From: an uncultured Saprospiraceae bacterium
Lineage (GTDB): Bacteria; Bacteroidota; Bacteroidia; Chitinophagales; Saprospiraceae
DNA length: 5,427 nt
NCBI GenBank assembly: GCA_938002705.1
Contig: CALLAG010000101.1
Location: forward strand, 1 to 5,427
Direction: 5' to 3'
Positions 1-4,014 of the stretch are shown piece by piece (position 1 is the stretch's first letter; each line of letters begins with the position of its first letter). Below the pieces are notes generated by a model. That model had not been told where the DNA came from. It searched no databases and worked only from the letters and a program-made list of their open reading frames with translations. A program made the translations under genes and the position numbers.

Positions 1-163
1 AGGTATTGGTAACAGGTGTTCTTGGATTAATGAATCTGTTGTCTAAGATGCCAAGAGTTAACCAAGCTGTCGGCGAGGACGCCAACAGTAACCATGGTGA
101 TTGTATTTTTGATAACTTCCTTTAAGATTCTTGGTGGCGTCCCCGCCGCCAAGTGTTGATGTC
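1..163. repeat. Tandem repeat unit 1 (about 163 bp, cut by window edge)
   Basis: This stretch is repeated at 164-318 with an offset of 163 bp (162 bp near the end because of a one-base indel). Similarity starts at base 1 (AGGTAT at 1 and at 164), so the unit may begin before the window. A block of 46 bases (27-72 against 190-235) is identical. The middle (about 89-128) has drifted, and the terminal GC-rich stem-loop is nearly identical again. The unit is richer in GC clusters than the neighbouring genes. I see no transposase, no target-site duplication and no convincing coding sequence. It may be a dispersed intergenic repeat, a non-autonomous element or a structured RNA; I do not recognise the family. 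Confidence 0.85.
130..153 (+). other. Stem-loop at end of repeat unit 1
   Basis: CTTGGTGGCG (130-139) pairs with CGCCGCCAAG (144-153) around a TCCC loop. All ten pairs form in a plus-strand transcript if one G-U wobble is allowed; in a minus-strand transcript that position becomes an A-C mismatch. No T-run follows, so it is not a standard intrinsic terminator. A second possible partner of the 3' part is the segment at 72-84, which can pair with 135-147 at 12 of 13 positions, so two alternative folds exist in this copy. Confidence 0.65.
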
Positions 164-318
164 AGGTATCGGTATCAGCTATAGCTGAGTTAATGAATCT
201 GTTGTCTAAGATGCCAAGAGTTAACCAAGCTGTCGTCGAGTACGCCAACAGAAACGATGATGGTTATATTTTTGTAGCGTCCCTTGAGGTTCTTGGTGGC
301 GTCCCCGCTGCCAAGTGT
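164..318. repeat. Tandem repeat unit 2
   Basis: This is the second copy of the 163-bp unit, starting AGGTATCGGTA and ending GCCAAGTGT. After 318 the similarity to unit 1 stops and no third copy follows. The unit ends 15 bp before the stop codon of the last gene of the minus-strand operon, so it sits in the operon's 3' flank. Compared with unit 1 it keeps the 46-base core and the terminal hairpin but differs at scattered sites between them. Confidence 0.85.
292..315 (+). other. Stem-loop at end of repeat unit 2
   Basis: CTTGGTGGCG (292-301) pairs with CGCTGCCAAG (306-315) around a TCCC loop. Relative to unit 1, one base in the 3' arm has changed from C to T, turning a G-C pair into a G-U wobble. 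The stem is thus kept in plus-strand RNA but would have two adjacent mismatches in minus-strand RNA. It lies 17 bp beyond the stop of the minus-strand operon. It could mark the operon end, but with no T-run and poor minus-strand pairing it is a weak terminator candidate. Confidence 0.6.
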
Positions 319-332
319 ATAGATAAATATTT

Positions 333-746
333 CTAATGAGGTAACTTATCTCTCAATAATCCATAAGCATAAGTGCCGAGTACAGCACTTAATATCACAA
401 CTATAAAGACTGTGTACCCATTCCCGATAAGGGTAAACATAGGTCCTGGACAAGCGCCACTAAGTGCCCATCCTAATCCAAATAATATGCCACCAGCTAA
501 GTATCTTACTACGCCAGAGTTTTTATCTTTTATATCGATAGCGTCGCCACTAATAGTCTTAAGCTGGAGTCGCTTGATGAGTTGTATGATGATGATTCCT
601 GTAGCTACTGTAGAGCCTATGACGCCATACATGTGGAAAGATTGGAATCGGAACATCTCTTGTATTCTGTACCATGAGATCACCTCAGATTTTGTCATGA
701 TGATCCCAAAAAGAATTCCTAATAGACAGTACTTGATATATTTCAT
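333..746 (-). CDS. YeeE/YedE-type half-transporter, second half (DUF6691-like)
   Basis: This 137-aa inner-membrane protein is a likely subunit of a thiosulfate or sulfane-sulfur transporter of the YeeE/YedE (TsuA-like) family. Hydrophobic segments lie near residues 4-17, 38-57, 82-105 and 111-131. The family signature is GLGWALSGACPGP (residues 90-102), with Cys99 in the short re-entrant-type motif. The stretch KSEVISWYRIQEMFRFQSF (19-37), followed by HMYG, is typical of the DUF6691 branch. Its length is about half that of one-chain YeeE proteins, and the gene directly upstream encodes the other half with only 12 bp between them, so the two products probably assemble. The ATG at 746 follows AT-rich sequence without a Shine-Dalgarno motif. 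It is the last gene of the operon; its stop lies 15 bp from repeat unit 2. The substrate is inferred from family and context, not shown. Confidence 0.9.
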   Translation of the reverse strand: MKYIKYCLLGILFGIIMTKSEVISWYRIQEMFRFQSFHMYGVIGSTVATGIIIIQLIKRLQLKTISGDAIDIKDKNSGVVRYLAGGILFGLGWALSGACPGPMFTLIGNGYTVFIVVILSAVLGTYAYGLLRDKLPH

Positions 747-758
747 AATATTATATGC

Positions 759-1316
759 TTAGAAGATGAGAGGAAATAGAAGAAAAGTCATAATCAGTCC
801 GCCGATAAAAAATCCCACTACTGCTATGAGTGATGGAATCTGTAGATTAGATAAGCCACTGATGGCGTGTCCTGAGGTGCATCCTCCCGCCCATCGTGTA
901 CCGAATCCTACTAGAAATCCTCCGACAACTAATACAGCGAATCCTCTTATAGTTAATAAGCTTTCCCACTCGAAAAAGGCAGTAGGTGCAAAGCCACCAT
1001 TGAATTCTATATTTAATGCACTGAGGTCATCTATAGTAGATTGACTTAGTGCCAGTGGGTCTGGGCTGCTGAGATAGTTAGTCGCTATATAGCCTCCTAT
1101 TATAGCACTGAGTACAAAGACAAGATTCCACATCTGACTCTTATAGTCAAAATCAAAAAATGAAGCGTGCTTGCCAGCACCGCCTATGGTACAGAGTGTA
1201 CGCAGTGTGCTACTGACACCAAAATTACCTCCTACCAGTAGTAAGAGAAACATGACTAAGGCTATCATGGGTCCTGCGACGTACCATGGCCAAGGTTGCG
1301 ATATTATTTCTATCAT
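759..1316 (-). CDS. YeeE/YedE-type half-transporter, first half
   Basis: This 185-aa integral membrane protein has hydrophobic segments near residues 11-30, 62-82, 123-142 and 160-184. The YeeE/YedE hallmark GFGTRWAGGCTSGHAISG spans 137-154 with Cys146; a second cysteine, Cys42, sits in LRTLCTIGGAG. In the characterised thiosulfate transporter TsuA three conserved cysteines relay the substrate through the membrane. This protein contributes two motif cysteines and the next gene one (Cys99), which suggests a split two-subunit version of the same pathway. The residue correspondence is my inference. A loop at about 83-118 is more polar and probably exposed. The gene starts 4 bp after the stop of the MBL-rhodanese gene, so the two are almost certainly co-transcribed and probably translationally linked. 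Its likely role is to import or export thiosulfate or another sulfane-sulfur anion in step with the persulfide dioxygenase. Confidence 0.9.
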   Translation of the reverse strand: MIEIISQPWPWYVAGPMIALVMFLLLLVGGNFGVSSTLRTLCTIGGAGKHASFFDFDYKSQMWNLVFVLSAIIGGYIATNYLSSPDPLALSQSTIDDLSALNIEFNGGFAPTAFFEWESLLTIRGFAVLVVGGFLVGFGTRWAGGCTSGHAISGLSNLQIPSLIAVVGFFIGGLIMTFLLFPLIF

Positions 1317-1320
1317 GATA

Positions 1321-2733
1321 TTATTTTTTAGTAGATGGACAAACGAATTCTGTCATTGGGATACCTGTCTTTTTTATACCATTATAACCATCTGATACAT
1401 TAATAAGATTATGATATCCTCGTGACTTAAGTATAGAAGCGGCGATCATAGATCTATAGCCACTTACACAATGGATATAGAATGGGTCTTCCTTAGGGTA
1501 TTCTGATAGATGATCACTTAGTGTACTCAGTGGTGTGTTAGTAGCAGTATCGATATGTTCTGCTGTGTATTCAGAATTCCTTCTTACATCGAATATTTTT
1601 GTTTCGGACTCTTTCTTGATAGTCTCTAATTCTGTAGCGACGATAGAGTCTACTGAGTCCGTTTCTCTGCCTTCTTTTTTCCAAGCTTCCATACCTCCAT
1701 CAAGATAGCCGAGGACATTATCAAAACCTACTCGCGATAATCTTGTGACAGCTTCTTCTTCTTTTCCGGCTTCTACTATAAGAACGATAGGCTTGTATAC
1801 GTCGACGACTAATTCTCCTACCCATGGTGCAAAACTGCCATTAAGTCCTATAAATATACTCTGAGGAATATGACCTGAAGCGTATTCTTGTTGTGTCCTT
1901 ACATCAAGCATCAATGCATCTGCAGATTCTACTACAACTTCAAATTCCTTAGGTGATAATGCTCTTAGTCCAGTGCTCATCACTTTCTCAGTATTATCAT
2001 AGCCTTCTTTATTCAGCTTAACATTAGCTGGAAAATAGGCCGGCGGAGGTAGTAGTCCGTCAGTGACTTCTTTGATAAATTCTTCTTTGGTCATATCAGC
2101 TCTTAGGGCATAGTTGACTTTCTTCTGATTCCCTAATGTATCGACCGTTTCTTTCATCATATTCTTGCCACATGCTGATCCAGCACCATGGGCTGGGTAG
2201 ACGATGATGTCATCATGTAGTGGCATGATCTTGTTTCTGAGACTGTCATATGCCATGCCTGCAAGGTCTTCCTTGGTTATAGAAGCGGACTTCTGAGAGA
2301 GGTCAGGACGTCCCACATCACCTAGGAATAATGTATCACCTGTAAATATTGCATGCTCCTTACCATCTTCATCTATAAGCAAGAAGGTTGCACATTCTAT
2401 GGTGTGGCCTGGTGTGTGCAGTACTTTTATTTTTATATTTCCTATCGAGAAGACCTCCCCATCAGTAGCAATATGTGCATCATAGCTCGGGTCAGCCAGC
2501 GGTCCATAGACGATAGTAGCGCCTGTCTGCTCCGCTAAGTTAAGGTGGCCACTGACGAAGTCTGCATGGAAGTGTGTCTCAAAGATGTATTTGATCTTGA
2601 CATTATCATTCTCTGCTCTTTTGAGATATGGAGACACTTCTCTTAACGGGTCGATAATAGCGGCTTCTCCATTACTGTGGATGTAATAAGCCCCTTGAGC
2701 TAAGCATCCTGTATATATCTGCTCTATAACCAT
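1321..2733 (-). CDS. Persulfide dioxygenase-rhodanese fusion (CstB-like, MBL fold)
   Basis: This 470-aa soluble enzyme has three domains. Residues 1 to about 200 form an ETHE1-type metallo-beta-lactamase domain: THFHADFVSGH (53-63), HTPGH (106-110), GDTLF (132-136), GRPDL (141-145) and PAHG (180-183). The mononuclear Fe(II) ligands by analogy with ETHE1 are His54, His110 and Asp133. Cys188 lies just after the PAHG motif, near the active site in sequence. Residues about 260-355 form a rhodanese domain without a catalytic cysteine: Val320 stands where Cys is expected. Residues about 368-465 form an intact rhodanese with the loop CVSGYRS (Cys422). MBL, then pseudo-rhodanese, then rhodanese is the architecture of Staphylococcus CstB, which oxidises persulfides and makes thiosulfate. 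The length is slightly above CstB's. Expected products are sulfite and thiosulfate from low-molecular-weight persulfides in the cytoplasm. It starts 6 bp after the tauE-like gene. Glyoxalase II, another MBL relative, is unlikely given the rhodanese domains and the GRPDL motif. Confidence 0.93.
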   Translation of the reverse strand: MVIEQIYTGCLAQGAYYIHSNGEAAIIDPLREVSPYLKRAENDNVKIKYIFETHFHADFVSGHLNLAEQTGATIVYGPLADPSYDAHIATDGEVFSIGNIKIKVLHTPGHTIECATFLLIDEDGKEHAIFTGDTLFLGDVGRPDLSQKSASITKEDLAGMAYDSLRNKIMPLHDDIIVYPAHGAGSACGKNMMKETVDTLGNQKKVNYALRADMTKEEFIKEVTDGLLPPPAYFPANVKLNKEGYDNTEKVMSTGLRALSPKEFEVVVESADALMLDVRTQQEYASGHIPQSIFIGLNGSFAPWVGELVVDVYKPIVLIVEAGKEEEAVTRLSRVGFDNVLGYLDGGMEAWKKEGRETDSVDSIVATELETIKKESETKIFDVRRNSEYTAEHIDTATNTPLSTLSDHLSEYPKEDPFYIHCVSGYRSMIAASILKSRGYHNLINVSDGYNGIKKTGIPMTEFVCPSTKK

Positions 2734-2739
2734 GTTGTA

Positions 2740-3537
2740 TTATTTTATTATAAATTCTTTTATAAATATCCATATAGCCATCAAGATAATAAATATCCCA
2801 AAGCCTTTTTTTAGTTTGGCACCTTCTACAAATTTGCCAATATAAATGCCTAAAAATATTCCTGCTATAACTATCCCCGTAAAGGGTAATAAGAAGTTCC
2901 AGTCTATATTCATATTAAGTGCATCTCCTAATAGGAATCCCATCAGAGACTTTACCGCTACTATGATGAGTGATGTTCCTATCGCTTTTTTAATTTCTAT
3001 ACCGCCTAAGAATATCAATGCTGGTATGATCAGGAATCCTCCTCCCGCTCCTACGAAACCCGTAACGGCACCTATCAGAAATCCTTCTATAAATACGATA
3101 GGGTAGAACTTCTTACTATAACTTTTACTATCATCAGTACTCTCTTTGGAGAAAAGTAAAGAGGCGGCAGCCACTATCATAAGAATAGAAAATAAACCAA
3201 ACATGGCCATTCTTCTAGTCAATACAAAACTTCCTAAAGTCAAAATATTGTCAGGCAAGATAGGTACAATATAATGTCTGACTATCCATACGCCTATGAT
3301 AGCAGGTATGCCATAAGATACTGTCGCTTTCCAATCTATGTTTTTGTTAAGATGCTGCTTATAACCACCGAATAATGATGCAGTACCGATGATGAATAGT
3401 GAGTAGCCAGTAGCTACTTTCTCATCTAATCCAAAAATATATGCGAGTATGGGCACTGCAAGAATGGACCCTCCACCTCCGACGAGCCCGAGGGAGATAC
3501 CTACAAATAGTGCCATTCCAAATCCTAGTATTTCCAT
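2740..3537 (-). CDS. TauE/SafE family (DUF81) sulfite/anion permease
   Basis: This 265-aa polytopic membrane protein has about eight hydrophobic segments. Two halves repeat the same pattern, as expected for TauE/SafE. GLVGGGGSILAVP (17-29) matches GFVGAGGGFLIIP (160-172), VATGYSLFIIG (41-51) matches AIGTSLIIVAV (185-195), and NIDW occurs at 66-69 and again at 210-213. A polar loop around 131-144 joins the halves. Characterised relatives export sulfite, sulfoacetate or related organosulfur anions, or take them up. In bigR- and cst-type operons a TauE protein accompanies the persulfide dioxygenase and is thought to remove sulfite. Here it lies between the repressor gene (37 bp upstream) and the dioxygenase (6 bp downstream), supporting sulfite export as its job. 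Substrate and direction are inferred. The ATG at 3537 follows A-rich sequence (AAGAAAATAAT) and the glycine motif is in its normal N-terminal place, so this start is favoured. Confidence 0.92.
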   Translation of the reverse strand: MEILGFGMALFVGISLGLVGGGGSILAVPILAYIFGLDEKVATGYSLFIIGTASLFGGYKQHLNKNIDWKATVSYGIPAIIGVWIVRHYIVPILPDNILTLGSFVLTRRMAMFGLFSILMIVAAASLLFSKESTDDSKSYSKKFYPIVFIEGFLIGAVTGFVGAGGGFLIIPALIFLGGIEIKKAIGTSLIIVAVKSLMGFLLGDALNMNIDWNFLLPFTGIVIAGIFLGIYIGKFVEGAKLKKGFGIFIILMAIWIFIKEFIIK

Positions 3538-3574
3538 TATTATTTTCTTGTGGTTCTATATTGTAGTGTGATTT

Positions 3575-3886
3575 TTAGAGTAGATCACAATTTTCCATAC
3601 AATCGAATAAGCTTAATATATGTCTATCAGCAATACTGTAGTATACTTGCTTGCCCTGCTTTTCTGATGTAAGAATGCCATTGTCCTTCATCTTAGCAAG
3701 ATGGTGGGACATCATACTGATCTCACATTCTGTCGTTATACGCTTACATAGTGTACCTACGTCGAGAGGCTCTTCTGCTTCTAATACCTCAAGAACTTCC
3801 AGTCGTACGGGATGTGCTATAGTCTTGAATATTTTAGCGACAGCTTGTAGCTTTACACTTGATAGTTGTCTGTTAGAAACTTTCAT
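3575..3886 (-). CDS. ArsR-family winged-helix repressor, likely sulfur-responsive
   Basis: This 103-aa DNA-binding protein is the normal size for ArsR/SmtB. IFKTIAHPVRLEVLEVL (19-35) is the family opening helix pair. The recognition helix is around ISMMSHHLAKMKDNGIL (56-72) and the beta wing is EKQGKQVYYSI (75-85). Four cysteines are present: Cys47, Cys54, Cys96 and Cys100. The canonical ArsR motif ELCVCDL is absent, while a pair joining the helix before the recognition helix with the C-terminal helix would resemble the dithiol switch of BigR/SqrR persulfide sensors, though exact positions differ. I chose the ATG at 3886. An in-frame TTG at 3913 would add nine residues, but it lies inside the predicted operator and promoter. 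It is the first gene of the operon and probably represses it and itself. A metal sensor remains possible. Confidence 0.88.
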   Translation of the reverse strand: MKVSNRQLSSVKLQAVAKIFKTIAHPVRLEVLEVLEAEEPLDVGTLCKRITTECEISMMSHHLAKMKDNGILTSEKQGKQVYYSIADRHILSLFDCMENCDLL

Positions 3887-3890
3887 AATG

Positions 3891-3922
3891 CAAATGTATG
3901 AACAATTGAACAATTATTCAAA
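3891..3922 (-). promoter_or_regulatory. Predicted Bacteroidota-type promoter of the arsR operon
   Basis: On the minus strand TTTG (3922-3919) is followed after 20 bases by TACATTTG (3898-3891). This fits the Bacteroidota pattern of a TTTG at about -33 and TAnnTTTG at about -7. It is the only TAnnTTTG match I find in the 128-bp gap. The downstream box ends four bases before the arsR ATG, so transcription would begin at or very close to the start codon. Confidence 0.65.
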
Positions 3923-3926
3923 TGTT
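3901..3926. promoter_or_regulatory. Predicted ArsR operator (26-bp imperfect palindrome)
   Basis: AACA-n-TTGAA-n6-TTCAA-n-TGTT is an inverted repeat in which 11 of 13 base pairs match, centred between 3913 and 3914. It lies 14 bp upstream of the arsR start codon and fills the spacer between the predicted -33 and -7 boxes, also covering the -33 box. Dimeric ArsR repressors bind inverted repeats of this size and block RNA polymerase. One edge also forms a direct repeat, GAACAATT twice in a row (3900-3915), so a second or shifted binding register is conceivable. Confidence 0.65.
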
Positions 3927-4014
3927 TATTTTCGTTTTGATCACTTTTGGATGTGTATGTACGGATTGTATTGTCTAACTCATTGATAAAGAGTCGAATA
4001 ATTGTAGTATTATT

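Noticed and set aside
72..83. Small hairpin GGCG-AGGA-CGCC in repeat unit 1.
   Set aside because: It has only four pairs, and it is broken in unit 2 at the matching positions, so it is not maintained between copies.
30..125. A 31-codon plus-strand reading frame in repeat unit 1, with its first 14 codons identical to one in unit 2 (193-336, 47 codons).
   Set aside because: After the identical core the two predicted peptides diverge and have different lengths because of an indel. Substitutions show no codon-position bias, and the second frame overlaps the end of the convergent membrane-protein gene. Structured non-coding sequence explains it better.
292..332. Hairpin of repeat unit 2 as an intrinsic terminator of the minus-strand operon.
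   Set aside because: In the minus-strand transcript the stem has two adjacent mismatches and no U-tract follows, so the termination signal is not supported.
1..332. CRISPR array or insertion sequence to explain the left-edge repeats.
   Set aside because: The units are about 163 bp with no regular short repeats and spacers, and neither a transposase nor terminal target duplications can be seen.
3567..3589. Inverted repeat TGTGAT-n11-ATCACA across the arsR stop codon, as a possible terminator between arsR and tauE.
   Set aside because: The stem has only six pairs, a long loop and no T-run after it on the minus strand. The 37-bp gap fits co-transcription.
3887..3913. Longer arsR product starting at TTG 3913, adding nine residues.
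   Set aside because: It would start inside the predicted operator and upstream of the -7 box. The ATG at 3886 gives a product of normal ArsR length with the usual N-terminus.
3987..4014. AATAAT/ATTATT complementarity just after the TPR gene stop as a terminator.
   Set aside because: It is a purely A/T six-base stem with no following T-run, too weak to claim in such AT-rich sequence.
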